A stretch of DNA of 64,000 nt from Cepaea nemoralis (lineage: Eukaryota; Mollusca; Gastropoda; Stylommatophora; Helicidae), in NCBI GenBank assembly GCA_014155875.1, contig JACEFZ010011403.1:106168-170167 (forward strand), in the 5' to 3' direction. The translations under genes were made by a program, and so were the position numbers. Position 1 is the stretch's first letter. Every line of letters starts with the position of its first letter. This document shows positions 9,201 to 23,200 of this stretch, one piece after another. A model generated the notes under the pieces. The model did no database searches. It was not told the DNA's origin and was given only the letters and a program-made list of their open reading frames with translations.

Positions 9201-12200
9201 CCTTACAGGACATTGTAGTCAACATCAGCATTTTTTAGCTGCTGTTGATGTACTAGGCAAGATTACACTCAGTAGTTTGCCATTGCTTTCTGAGTGGCCG
9301 ACTCACATACCCCGTAAGTTACCAATGCGACGAGAACCACTACCGATTCTCGCGCAGGTTACGTTACTCACGAGAATATATGGGATTACACAGAAAGACG
9401 TTAACTCCTTGGCCAGGGTGACCCGCAAGATGATGGTTACATCATGTAATTGAGGTCAAGAGCACAGACACGATCTGAGCTGGTGATTGGTGTCAGATGG
9501 TGAACTGTGATCCCACTGTTTACCAGCATGGCACATGATGATGGGGGACACATTTACTTTGACTAGTGATGTCATCAGAACACATCAAATGTCATATTGT
9601 GATGTCATCAGAACACATCAACATGTCATATTGTGATGTAAACTACATCTTTGCTTCCTTGACTACACAAAGGCTTTGATAAATTCAGACATGTCAACAT
9701 GATAAATTCAGACATGTCAACATGATAAATTCAGACATGTCAACATGATAAATTCAGACATGTCAACATGATAAATTCAGACATGTCAACATGATAAATT
9801 CAGACATGTCAACATGATAAATTCAGACATGTCAACATGATAAATTCAGACATGTCAACATGATAAATTCAGACATGTCAACATGATAAATTCAGACATG
9901 TCAACATGATAAAGATGGTTGCAGATCTACACATTTATGGGAAAGACCTCAGACTTGTAAAACCATATTGGAAACAGCAATATGCTGTAAACATTCATAA
10001 TGAAGTAGGTCAGTATCACCTATGAAGAGAGGTGTGTGACATCGATGTGTAATGTCTCCAGATGTGTTTTCCTTATACAGTGAAACTATTTTTAGAAATT
10101 TAGACAGTATTGCAGACAATGAACAGGATGTACAGTATTTAGTAGATCCTGTTGTCGTACACATTGAACAACTAGGGTTAGAATCAAATTGTAAGAATGC
10201 ACAGAATACGATCGTTACTAGGAAGAAAGAAATATCACAATGTAATATATGGGTAAATGATAATATTCTTAAACAAGTGAATCAGTACAGCTATCTCAGA
10301 ACAGTCATAACATCTGATGGGAGGTGCCTTGAAAGGATTAGAACAAGAATCACTATTGTAAAGGTAGCCTTTTGCAAGATGGAAAACATATTAACACACC
10401 AACATGTCATATTGTGATGTCATCAGGACACAAGGAGACATCAACATGTCATATTGTGATGTCATCTGAACACAAACAGATTGTTCTCATTGCTTTCATC
10501 TTGAGGCAGCAGATTTGTTCATGTGAACATGCCTACAGTGCTGTAACTTCATGTGTGATACATGGAGTCCTACAGCCGTGTCCTGGCAGCTGTCTGCTGA
10601 TCCATGTGGCATGTGGGCTCTGTGTCCTCATTGATTTACTCTTCCAGTTATGGTTTCTTGTTATTTATTTGTAACGTCAGAATCTATCACATGATATCAT
10701 AAACCATATATCTCAATATATCCACTTCTGCTCCCAACTGGTTACCCCATCCATTTGTTTTCCTAATTATAGGCCTACCATCTGTGTGGTTTCCTAATTA
10801 TTTCTCCTAATTGTTTGTCTTATCTACTTCTTCTCTCTAATGTGTGTCCTATCTATTTGTTCTTCTAATAGTTTGTCCTATCTAATTGTTCTAATTGTTT
10901 GTCCTATCTATTTGTTTTCCTAATTGTTTGTCCTATCTAATTGTTCTCCTAATTGTTTGTCCTATCTATTTGTTTTCCTAATTGTTTGTCCTATCTATTT
11001 GTTCTCCTAATTGTTTGTCCTATCCACTTCTTGTCCTAATTGTTTGTCCAATCCACTTCTTCACCTAATTGTTTGTCCTATCTATTTGTTCTCCTAATTG
11101 GTTTCTCTGGCCACTTTTTTCCCAATTGTTTGTCCTATCTATTTGTTCTCCTAATTGTTTGTCCTATCCACTTCTTGTCCTAATTGTTTGTCCTATCTAT
11201 TTGTTCTCCTAATTGTTTGTCCTATCCACTTCTTGTCCTAATTGTTTGTCCAATCCACTTCTTCACCTAATTGTTTGTCCTATCTATTTGTTTTCCTAAT
11301 TGTTTGTCCTATCTAATTGTTCTCCTAATTGTTTGTCCTATCTATTTGTTTTCCTAATTGTTTGTCCTATCTATTTGTTCTCCTAATTGTTTGTCCTATC
11401 CACTTCTTGTCCTAATTGTTTGTCCAATCCACTTCTTCACCTAATTGTTTGTCCTATCTATGTGTTCTCCTAATTGGTTTCCCTGGCCACTTTTTTCCCA
11501 ATTGTTTGTCCTATCTAATTGTTCTCCTAATTGTTTGTCCTATCTATTTGTTTTCCCAATTGTTTGTCCTATCTATTTGTTCTCCTAATTGTTTGTCCTA
11601 TCCACTTCTTGTCCTAATTGTTTGTCCAATCCACTTCTTCACCTAATTGTTTGTCCTATCTATTTGTTCTCCTAATTGGTTTCCCTGGCCACTTTTTTCC
11701 CAATTGTTTGTCCTATCTATTTGTTCTCCTAATTGTTTGTCCTATCCACTTCTTGTCCTAATTGTTTGTCCTATCTATTTGTTCTCCTAATTGTTTGTCC
11801 TATCCACTTCTTGTCCTAATTGTTTGTCCAATCCACTTCTTCACCTAATTGTTTGTCCTATCTATTTGTTTTCCTAATTGTTTGTCCTATCTAATTGTTC
11901 TCCTAATTGTTTGTCCTATCTATTTGTTGTCCTAATTGTTTGTCCTATCTATTTGTTCTCCTAATTGTTTGTCCTATCCACTTCTTGTCCTAATTGTTTG
12001 TCCAATCCACTTCTTCACCTAATTGTTTGTCCTATCTATTTGTTCTCCTAATTGGTTTCCCTGGCCTCTTTTTCCCAATTGTTTGTCCTATCTAATTGTT
12101 CTCCTAATTGTTTGTCCTATATATTTGTTTTCCCAATTGTTTGTCCTATCTATTTGTTCTCCTAATTGTTTGTCCTATCCACTTCTTGTCCTAATTGTTT

Positions 12201-15200
12201 GTCCAATCCACTTCTTCACCTAATTGTTTGTCCTATCTATGTGTTCTCCTAATTGGTTTCCCTGGCCACTTGTTTCCCAATTGTTTGTCCTATTCACTTC
12301 TCCCTATTGTTGGCCCTATCCACTTGTTTTCTTAATTATACTGTCTATGTGGTTTCCCAATTGTTTATCCTGTCCAAGTGGTTCCCCTTATATTCTATCC
12401 TATAATTGATTCTAATTGTCCCTCCAAGCCTTCTGCCTATCCCATCCTGTTGTTATGTTATTCCACTATATTCTAGTTTTCCCCTCAAGAATGGTGTCAT
12501 GTGTGGACATGTTTGTGTTGTGTGTGCTGGGTCTGCTCTCATATGGACATGTGTGTGTTGTGTGTGCTGGTGTCTGCTCTCACATGGACATGTTTTTGCT
12601 GTGTGACTGTGGATGCCAGTGAATGCCTGGCAGCCTATAACTAGCTAGCCTGTCGTATGTGAAGATTGATCTAGCCAGCATTTCACCTTGCAGGGTCACC
12701 CATACTATGTTGGAGACCTGCGCTGCTCAGTACACATTGAGTGGGAGTCATACATCTTCTGTCAGAAGCTGCCAGTGCCCGACACAGAGGTGCCTTGTAC
12801 TTTGGTCAGGGATGGACATCTCATTGACCTTTCACCTCTCATAAAGACATCTGGTGGTTATCTAGTCGATGAAGATAATCAGAATAATAGGAAAATATTC
12901 ATCAATGTGTGCAGGGATATCACACCAGGTAAGGACATTAACTTGTTGTTTGCAGCAGTACTGTAGATCAGTGTTTCCCAACCTTTGTTGTGCTATGCCC
13001 CACCTAAGCCTTTCTAAAGTTCTTATGCCCCCCCTCTCCTAACAATATATATAATTTTTAATATTCAGAAATTGAAATGTTCACTAAAGAAACTTGAATA
13101 ATAGGTTTTAGGAAGAAATCACTAGGAAATTATTGAGCAAACACAGTAAGTAAATTTTCAGAACATATAATGGAGAACTAAAATTCAAGTACAAAATAAT
13201 TTTAATGAAAGATTTTTCTATACTATTTTAATTATTAGTAATTATTTATTATTTAAATTTAGTGAGATCCTTGCGCTTGATGCTTGTTGCAAAGAGATTT
13301 TATGTCAGGTTCCAATTTAGTTAACTTCAGTCTCAAGTCTCCCCGTTTTGTTATATCCAGCCGATTTCTTTTCTTAAAAAAACATTTATTTTTTTTAGCA
13401 GCAAATCATTTATGGCACTAAATCCGCATTAATCTAATTATGAAGATGGGAACAGTAACAATAGTTCTCATGCATATTTGGTTGCATTTAGATATTTGAT
13501 TTCGGTTTCCCAACAAAGCCATGCCATCGCTCCTTTTATATTAAATAAAGTTTTAATTGACTCATCACTTTGCATTTCTGCGAGTTCTTCTTGTTACTGC
13601 ATATTTGAAATATCAGACAAATCCACTAACATTCGCCGCATCATCCAAGTTGGGAAATCAATTTGTTTCAAATCAGAAAATCTTTCTTTTAAATCAGCAA
13701 TAAAATTTTCAGATGATGGACAATAACATATATAGTGGTATCAGTCACTTCACATTTGTGGAGCCAATGAAACTTTTTAAAATTTTTGTTTATAATAAAT
13801 ATATGTCTGACATAATTCAATAAAGGTAATGAAACCAAATATCTTCGCTTTTGCATTGACAAGAGTTTTGTTTGTTCCTTGAATTTGTTTATTTAATATA
13901 TTTAGTTTTTCAAAGATATCAGCTAAATAACTCACAAATGCCATACCATCAACTGTTAACAGATTTTTCATTTCAGGTTTGTCGCTTAAAAAATCACTAA
14001 AAGTATCAAATAGTTCCATAAATCTTTTCAAGCAGTTCCTTTTCGAGAGCCATCTTACTTCAGTGTGAAGTATAAGTTTCACATGGTCTTCATTTTGTTC
14101 TTCACAAAATAACTTGAAGAGTCGTTCACATTTGGCACTAGCTTTAATAGCATTGATACACTTTATAACTAAATTTAGTACTTCATTTAGAACAGGCGAA
14201 ATGTTTTTAGCTACCAGATTTTCCCTGTGAATAACAAAATGCACAAGAAGCAATCCTGGATTCTGATCTTTCATCAGTTTTAAGCAACCATTTTTTTCCC
14301 CATCATATTAGGAGCACAATCTGTAGCACAAGATGTTACATTTTTCATTGGTATATTATTGACATCTAAGTAATTTTTTAGCTTACTATATATATCTTTG
14401 GAGGTAGTGGTGCTTTCTAATGATTTACAGAACAACATTTCTTCAGCAAAATCACCTTTATCAATATATCTTATGTAAGTTATAAGTACGGCCTCACTGT
14501 CTCTCAAAGTTGATTCATCCATTTGCACCGAGAATTTTCTTGTTTTCAGCTTATCAACAAGCTGTATTTCAATATCCTTACTCATTTCGTCTATTCTTCT
14601 GCTAACAGTATTGTTACTTAGTGGCATATCTTTAACGTCTTGGTCATCTTTTTCCAGAACCGTTTTAAGAAATGCTGATATTGATGGTGTGATTAAATTC
14701 TCCCCTATAGTATGACTTATCCCAGATTTAGCGATGAGTAATGAAATTTGATAACTAGCCTCAAGATTACGATTGATAGTTGCAGTTTGAGCAGTAAATA
14801 GAGAATTTAATGTTACTTTTTTTTCAAAATTTTTCTTTAAAGTTTGAAAGTAATTCAAATCTGAATTAATATGAGCATTATGTTTCGCCTTGAAATGTGT
14901 CTCAAGATGACCTCGTTTCATTGATTCGTTGGTCAAGCATTGTTGGCATAAAAGACAAAAAGGTGACCGTTCATCGTGGACAGCGGGTATGAAACCAAAT
15001 TTTAAATATTCCTCCAAATACTGACAATTTTTTTTCTTGCTTGCACCACTCATTTCACTATGGGCTGAAATAAATAAATATAAGATCAATTAAAAACTGG
15101 AAAAAAAAATAATATGAACTGGAGTAAACATAGACTAAAAATGCATATTTAAATGTATATGGCCGAGAAGGTTAACCCGGTCAACAAATGCCCGCTGAAG

Positions 15201-16400
15201 TCGGATGTGTCGGCCTAACGGCGCAAGAACGCAGCTCTGCTGTAAACAGGCACAACACAATCACGTCTGAAAAAAAAAAAAAATCCGGATGTACGCTGAA
15301 GAAGAAGAAGAAATATGTATGGTACATTTACCCCACTGCAAAAAAACAAAAAAAAACATACTTTTTCATTTGACAAATTTGTCTGGAAAATTATGCTTCT
15401 GAAACTGAAATTAATAAAAATTATCCATTTGAATTTAAAAAAAAATTAAGTTGCTTGTCCTTCACAGGACGTAGCAGTCAACCCCAGCATTTTCGCTGTT
15501 CGTGATTCCTGGGCAAATTTTACGTTCAGTAGTTTGCCATTGCTTTCTGAACGACCGGCTCCTATACCTTTTTCGAAAAAACCAGCACCGCTGAGTTTCG
15601 AACCCGGGTATACAGGCTCTCAAACCGCGTTGGCAAGCCCTTAGCCACAGAGACTGGTTATATTACCATTTATATACCACTTATATTTATATAATCTGTG
15701 TGCGTGTGTGTTGTTGTTGGCACCTTGCAGTCTTGACAGACCAAAGTATGTGAGTTGGAATGTGGCCAATATTCCATCACAATGCCTGGGCAGAGCTTCA
15801 GAGAAACATGTGGTGCCCAAACGACATGATCTCTCTCTCTGCCTAACCTTGTGTTGTCCAGAGGAATGGGTAACCAATACGTCTGGCACAAGGTAGGCTG
15901 CAGACGCTGGCGGCGCAGCGTCAATCCTCCGAGACCTCGCCACCACGAGCAGGTGGTGAGTTATGGCCAGACCCTGACACCCAAGGGACCCGGCTTAGAG
16001 GCGTTCAGCCAAGTCTCACAGGTGAGGGCCTCGTACGAGCCCGGATCATAAGAGCGCGCACATCTGTCAATCACAAGTGTCCGGTCCTGTATAAAGTGTG
16101 CCCTATCTTCAGATTCTCCACCTGACTTAAGCGGACCCCGCGACCAGTGGGAATAGGCCCGCCAGAGCTACCGCAGGAGATATTGCTTGTCTATTGCGAG
16201 CAAATCCCCCCATCCTTCCACTGTGTGGATCTCGCGACCGGCGAGAATAGGCCCACTGGAGATTATGCTCATCTGCTGCGAACAAATCTCTCCCGAGAGA
16301 CTGAATAAGTAAAGAAATGATAAAAGTAGTGGTATTTCAATTGCGCTTGCGCTCCCACCTATGCTACACCCTTCATGTGTCTTCACAAAGTCGGACTAGA

Positions 16401-16435
<35 letters not shown>

Positions 16436-16443
16436 GATGTCAC

Positions 16444-16526
<83 letters not shown>

Positions 16527-16823
16527 CACAGTGTGAACATGGCCTAGCCGTAGATCGTTAGTGGTTGACATCACTACAGATGACAGACTCCGCGTTGTAT
16601 TATATAAAAGTTTTATTTGTTCAATCCATTACATTTCATGCTGTCAAAGTACATGCAGACATATTTGTTGATCCTTTCATGGCTGAATCCCAAGTGACGT
16701 GTGTGCAACCCCTGGATACTTAAACCCATTTGTGCTCACACGTTCACCAACTATGATTTTCCCACTAGTTAATGAATGCGCAGCATTCATTAACTCTCTA
16801 CTACTAAGCTAACTCCCTTACTG

Positions 16824-16871
<48 letters not shown>

Positions 16872-17225
16872 CAACAAGACTTTTACAACAGTTTAACGGA
16901 CGCTTATTTCAAATTATTAACACCAACGGTGAATGCTGATCGTTGCTGCAAAACACTGCAGAAACTGAGATCCCGGCACTAAGCATTTTGCACCATTCAG
17001 AACAAATAGCGCAAATTGCTTAGTGCCGGCCCACTATAACCCGTAGTTCAACTCTAACTCTAACGTCTAACAATGAAATCATGGCTACTAACATGGTGGA
17101 CAGAAGTTACTTATACTGTATGTTTACCCAGCTCGAGTAGCGACTGAGAGTCGCCATATGGTTAACTTAAACCCTGGACAAGTCCATTTTCAAATTGCCC
17201 CCCCCCCCCCCCCTTAACAATTGAA

Positions 17226-17266
<41 letters not shown>

Positions 17267-20200
17267 TGTGGTGCGTAGGCCCCACGTTGGGACACACTGC
17301 TGTAGATACTCACATGTGTAACTGTAGAAGACAGGTGAGAACAGGGCAAGTTAACTGGAGCATTCAGCTGTGGGCAAATAAGAGATAGGCAGGGAGATAG
17401 ATAGAACACACAGCTGTAGATGGGTGAGAGGAAGTGACAGTAGTTGAGGCATTCACCTGTGGATAGATGGGAGAAAGTTGTGATAGAACACACAGATGTA
17501 GATAGATGGGAGAAAGGTGAGATAGGACACACAGCTGTAGATAGATGGGAGAAAGGGGTGATAGAACAAACACCTGTAGATAGATGGGAGAAAGGTGAGA
17601 TAGAACACACAGCTGTAGATAGATGAGACAAAGTTGATAGAACAAACAGCTGTAGATAGATGGGAGGAAGGCGAGATAGAACAAACAGCTGTGGATAGAT
17701 GGGAGGAAGGCGAGATAGAACATACAGCTTTAGATATGTGTGAGAAATTTGAGATAGAGCACACAGCTGTAGATAAATTGGAGAAAGGGGTGATAGAACC
17801 CACAGCTTTAGATAGATAGGAGAAAGGCGAGATAGAACACACAGCTTTAGATAGATGGGAGAAAGGTGAGATAGAACACACCCATAGATAGATGGGAGAA
17901 AGGTGAGATAGAACACACAGCTGTAGATAGATGGGAGAAAGTTGTGATAGAACACACAGCTGCAGATAGATGGGAGAAAGAGGTGATAGAACCCACAGCT
18001 TTAGATAGATAGGAGAAAGGCGAGATAGAACACACACCTGTAGATAGATGGGAGAAAGGCGAGATAGAACACATACCTGTAGATAGATGGGAGAAAGGTG
18101 AGATAGAACACACAGCTATAGACAGATGGGAGAAAGGTGAGATAGAACACACAGCTATAGACAGATGGGAGAAAGGCAAGATAGAACACACACCTGTAGA
18201 TAGATGGGAGAAAGGCGAGATAGAACACACAGCTGTAGATAGATGGGAGAAAGTTGTGATAGAACACACAGCTGCAGATAGATGGGAGAAAGAGGTGATA
18301 GAACCCACAGCTTTAGATAGATAGGAGAAAGGCGAGATAGAACACACACCTGTAGATAGATGGGAGAAAGGCGAGATAGAACACATACCTGTAGATAGAT
18401 GGGAGAAAGGTGAGATAGAACACACAGCTATAGACAGATGGGAGAAAGTTGTGATAGAACACAGAGCTGCAGATAGAAGGGAGAAAGGCGAGATAGAACA
18501 CACACAGCTTTAGATAGATGGGAGAAAGTTGTGATAGAACACACAGCTGTAGATAGATGGGAGAAAAGGGTGATAGAACATACAGCTGGTGTGGAGCTGT
18601 GGCTGAGAGGCTACAGTGTCTACCTCAGGGTCAGGAGGTACTGGGTTCAATCCTTGCACAGGTCTGGGGAATTTGTCAAGGACCATTGGTAGCTAATGAT
18701 GTCACAGGTCTGCCCTGATCTCTGGGCTAGTCAGATCAGACAACCGCCTTGTTGGTACGGGCCATCAACAGGGCGTGCCGTCTGCCAGTTGTGCACAATA
18801 ACTCTCTCATGACAATCGGACATTGCTGTCGTAGTAATCCTTTATTACTTTAGTGTCGTCCCTGGAGTGAGGGGAAACAACACCCACATTTTTATTAACC
18901 CAATATTATTGTCCTAGAGAAACCACCAGAATCTGTCCACAAAACTCCTTCAGTCTGTAGACCCCTCTTTCTTACTCTCACTCACCATGCCCCCTCTCAT
19001 TCTCCCCCAACACAACATACTCAACAACTCTAGCTTTAACAAATAAATACAACAAATAATTTATTAAAGCAAAAAGTATGTTTGTGAGAAGTGTGTGTGT
19101 GTAATGTGTTGAATATGCTAATGTGTATGTAGAATCAGAACAGTGAATCAGGAGCAAAGTTAGTTACATCACTGTGCTGAGCACACAACAGCACCAAGTA
19201 TTCCGGACAGAAAACCTCACCAAGAAGATGTTTCTCCGGCCACGTGACGACTTTCTCCGATCACTCTCGAACAATCAGGACGCTGGTCATCAATGATAGA
19301 CACTGTTCGATATTGGTCTTCACTCTAGCAAACACTGTGAATTTACACTGTTCAATAATGTTTGTTGATTAGAGAATCTTTCCAATAACTTAAATATCAC
19401 ATGGGAAAATATAACTGTTCATAAGTCACTGGTTATACGATTTTTCCCAAATTAAAAAAACAACCTATTAATGTTCCAGGTAGTTATATATATTGGTATA
19501 TGTGTTACGTATAGTATTCTGATTCTACAGTGATGTAGCATATCACTCAAGGAAAAATCACACATATGTTCATAAAGTCCTGCTCAGCAGAAGCCAGGTT
19601 TCTGCAGACCAACTAGGCCATGAGCCCAGTGTACAAGCCTCTCAGTAACCTGTCTTTCATCCGTGAGCCATCTTTTCTTCAACTTTGATACTAACTTCTT
19701 GGTAGTATATCGTATCACCATCAACAAGTAGACCTGCAAGTGGAACCTGTAGAATAGAGAATCCCCTGGTGAGAGCAACTCAATTCTGACCTTAATTAGG
19801 TGAGTGTAGGCCGATAGCAGCATTCAGATCTATAACAGAGAACCGAACTCTGTCATACGGCCAAATAGCTTATCACATTGGTCTGAGACATGGAAACACA
19901 AGGAAAGATTAAAGGAAACGGGTAGAAACCCAGCAGATGCCCTACTGGAAGATCCTACCATTTCACATTTCCTTCACCCCTCCCAACCATCCTCAATCTC
20001 TCTAATTATTATCCCACTACATTGTCCTTAACTCCATGAGTTAAATGATATATTACACAAGCTAGTTAAGGCGATGCTAACCGTAAAAAATTTAATTCCA
20101 TAATACTTAATTTCTATGTTCTTTTATGATATAGGGTTTGATACTGAAGACTGCTGATCGATAAAATATTGTCAAATTGACTTTGCACTTAACGGTTGCT

Positions 20201-23200
20201 ATGGAAACCAAGATAAACAGCGGCCATATTGAATTTCTTAATGTACCTCTAAAACATTTATTTTTTAATGTACAGGCTAAATTCTTTGTTTTATGTGTAA
20301 ATAAATAGACCCTTTACAAGTTTAGTAGAAACTTTTAATGATATCTCCTTGTAGTTTTTTTTTTCATAATTTGAAAATTTTAATGACATTTTTCATGACA
20401 TTTTTTTTTTAAGTGCAGCACAAAAACTAAAACTTAATTTTAAAGATTGATCTACTCACAATGTAAGTGATATAATAAAGAATATCTCTGAAAAGTTTGA
20501 TTAAAATCTAACGAATAGTTTTAAAAAAAAATTGTATCTATGTATAAAAAACTGACGAAATAAGAAAACGGGGAAAAACTAATTATTTTTTTGTTTTTTT
20601 ATTACTAATACACTCTTTTACAGAGAAAAACAGTGTAAAACTGTACCCGACTGTTAAAATAGTCCTGCTGAATATGCAGGACCTCCCTCCAGTGCATGCA
20701 GCTCACCTTGTCTCTTCAGTTTGGCCGCTCGTACAGTGTCGCGTCTTTTAGTTTGTTTGTCGTTCTTGTACTTCAGACTATTTCTTACTTGCTTCTGCAT
20801 CCTAAATGTTCCTAGTCTCTGCATATGCAGGCTTGTAGAAAGTCCATAAAACTGGGCAGTGTCTTGGGCAGCAGCAGCTCCAAAGTTGAACTCTCTTGCT
20901 GCAGTTAACAACTGCAAACTGAACGCGCTTGCGAGAGGCAAAGTTGTCTTTAGTGCATCGAGTCCATATCAAGCTGTGTAAACACTTATTTGAATTCTGA
21001 GTTTGTCCTGACACACATCTACTAAGTAGTTTAGTGTCAGACAGCCTTTCATAAATTGGCAACAGATATTTCTCAAGCTTGTCACGGTTGAGCCATGTGT
21101 GTAACATCTTGTCATGAGGACCTGGGACCTGATGCTTAGCCAGGGCGGATTGAAAAAAACCAAGATTACTCTCCACTTGGGGACATTTCATGACGTGGAC
21201 TTTTGTCTGTTGAAAAACAGTGATGCAGTGAAGCCATAACACTTTTCCTCATGGACTCTACACTTGTGTTGTTTCTAATGGCTCTATTGTAATAAATTGT
21301 CAGCCTACGGATGGCATTTTGTGTAAGCTGACCTTTACCGCGTCCTCCTAGGGTCACACCTTGCTTTCGGCAGTCAGCAACAACATTGCGGAGTGCTGTT
21401 CCAAGGCGTTTACTGACATGGTTGATACACTCCTCTTTGTCTATCTGAATGTCATCCCCATATGGTTTGATCTTGGTAAGTTCCGCAAATGTTTTGGTGT
21501 CACCATCAGAAAGTATTGACGTGTAGCGAAGTTTATGACGGGCCACAGACCGTCGCCACAGCACCCTTGCAGCCTCAACCTCCATCATTCCAGCAGATCC
21601 TGTGAAATTGTTATCACAATTTAGATGTTCTGCCTTCCATGCTGCAAATTCATCTGGTTTGTCCCTGGAAAGTGTCTTACCAGTGGTTTCACACACCTGA
21701 CAATATGTGGACATAACATGGTCATCTATGCAAAGTCCCGTAAGAACATCCACTGCACAGCCAACTCCAATGTGGGATGTGTGGCCTCTAGTCAGCCAAG
21801 TGCCATCAAAGCTGACACTAATATCTAGCACATCATTGTCATGTAGAGTTATGCCTGACTGTTGTGCATGAGCCTGTCGAACATACTTTACGGTTTGAGA
21901 GAAAACAGTGTCCTCCAGATCTTCTATCTTTGAATATAGTTTATTCGCTTTGCTGTGAAATGTTTTGTGATGAAGACCTTGCAGGTTCATATTTTCACAA
22001 AAATTATTAAATGTTGTTGCACCCATCCAACAAACTAATGCTGAATATACTGACTGGCTGTTGACAGCAAAAGATCTATCCCCATCATTACTTCTTGCAG
22101 ATAGGTATCTTCCACACACCACTTCTTCACAACAAGAGCAGTAAACCTCTGCATACACAGCTAATCCCTTGGCTTTCTTGCTGTCAGTTTTCAAAATAAG
22201 ACTAGCATTTTTACAAACTGGACAACATAAAATTTTGATTATTGCCTCAATTTCTGAACAATCAACTATTGCCCTTTGTTCCCGTTTTTGATATCCATTG
22301 TCATCACCAGAAGCATACTTGCTGCTAGTGGATGTTGTGTATTTATACGTATCTCTTTTAAATTGGCTTCGGGTAATAAAAGAATCACTTCCACAACTTT
22401 GAGAAGAACACGATAGCACTGATTCATTCAAATTCACTGTCAAAACACTTGGATTTGGAAGAAGTGGCATGTGCACTTTACCTGGGTCGCTTTTAGTAGT
22501 TTCAGAATTGTCTGTATCGTTTACGACGTTCTGATAGGCTTTTCACTGCTTACGAGCATTTGCGAGGTGTAGTCTGAGAGATTTCTTACGTTGAGTAGAT
22601 GACTGGATGTTAAATTTCTTAGAACGAGGCATATTTCAATGCGTGTCAGTCTGTCGTCAACAATGAGAGTTCAGCACGTCGCGAGGTGTAAACAACACAA
22701 AGCCGCCATTTTGGAAACCCACATGATCAATTTCAGCCATCGGCTAACGCGGATTGCTTACTTTGTTCCATATATGGAAGTTTCCGGAAGATGATAGACA
22801 CGAATAAACCCGATGTACACAGAAAACTTTCCGATTAGATCAACTCGGAGTTTTATGAACAGTTATGGAAGATCACGACCTTTCCAGGGATACCTTACAC
22901 GTGCGTGTCGTGTTTTCCTGAGATATCGTTGCTAGGATTTGAAAACCGTCAATTTCGCAACAATTTTCAATAATTAGACAATTTGACACCTAGGGTGGGT
23001 TCAGTAAATTATGAATATTGCATTAAAATAAAAGTTTTTAAACAAAAATAAGTACAGAATCTGATAGAAGACATGATAAGGTGTCTAAAAATGAACTATT
23101 CCAAAAATAACCAAATTGACCAAAAATCGATGTTTTTACTGCCACACATCGCCTTAAAGCCATACAATAGGACACTAGTGCCGACGCTCCTATAATACTT

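Larger units (their letters stand above)
12969..17299. mobile_element. Complete hAT transposon (4.33 kb) with perfect 8-bp TSD and nested insertions
   Basis: Left end CAGTGTTTCCCAACC and right end (reverse complement) CAGTGTGTCCCAACG form hAT-type terminal inverted repeats. Both are flanked by the identical octamer CTGTAGAT (12961-12968 and 17300-17307). Inside are a minus-strand BED/hAT transposase pseudogene, the 140-bp retroposon, a tRNA-derived SINE, AT microsatellites and poly(C). The nested insertions show the hAT copy is older than those elements. Confidence 0.9.

Noticed and set aside
13259..15053. Domesticated ZBED5-like host gene
   Set aside because: Frame has stops and shifts and lies between hAT terminal repeats with a target-site duplication, so it is a dead transposon copy.
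18592..18665. Functional tRNA gene
   Set aside because: Box-like motifs are present, but no cloverleaf with proper acceptor stem could be drawn and a SINE body follows.
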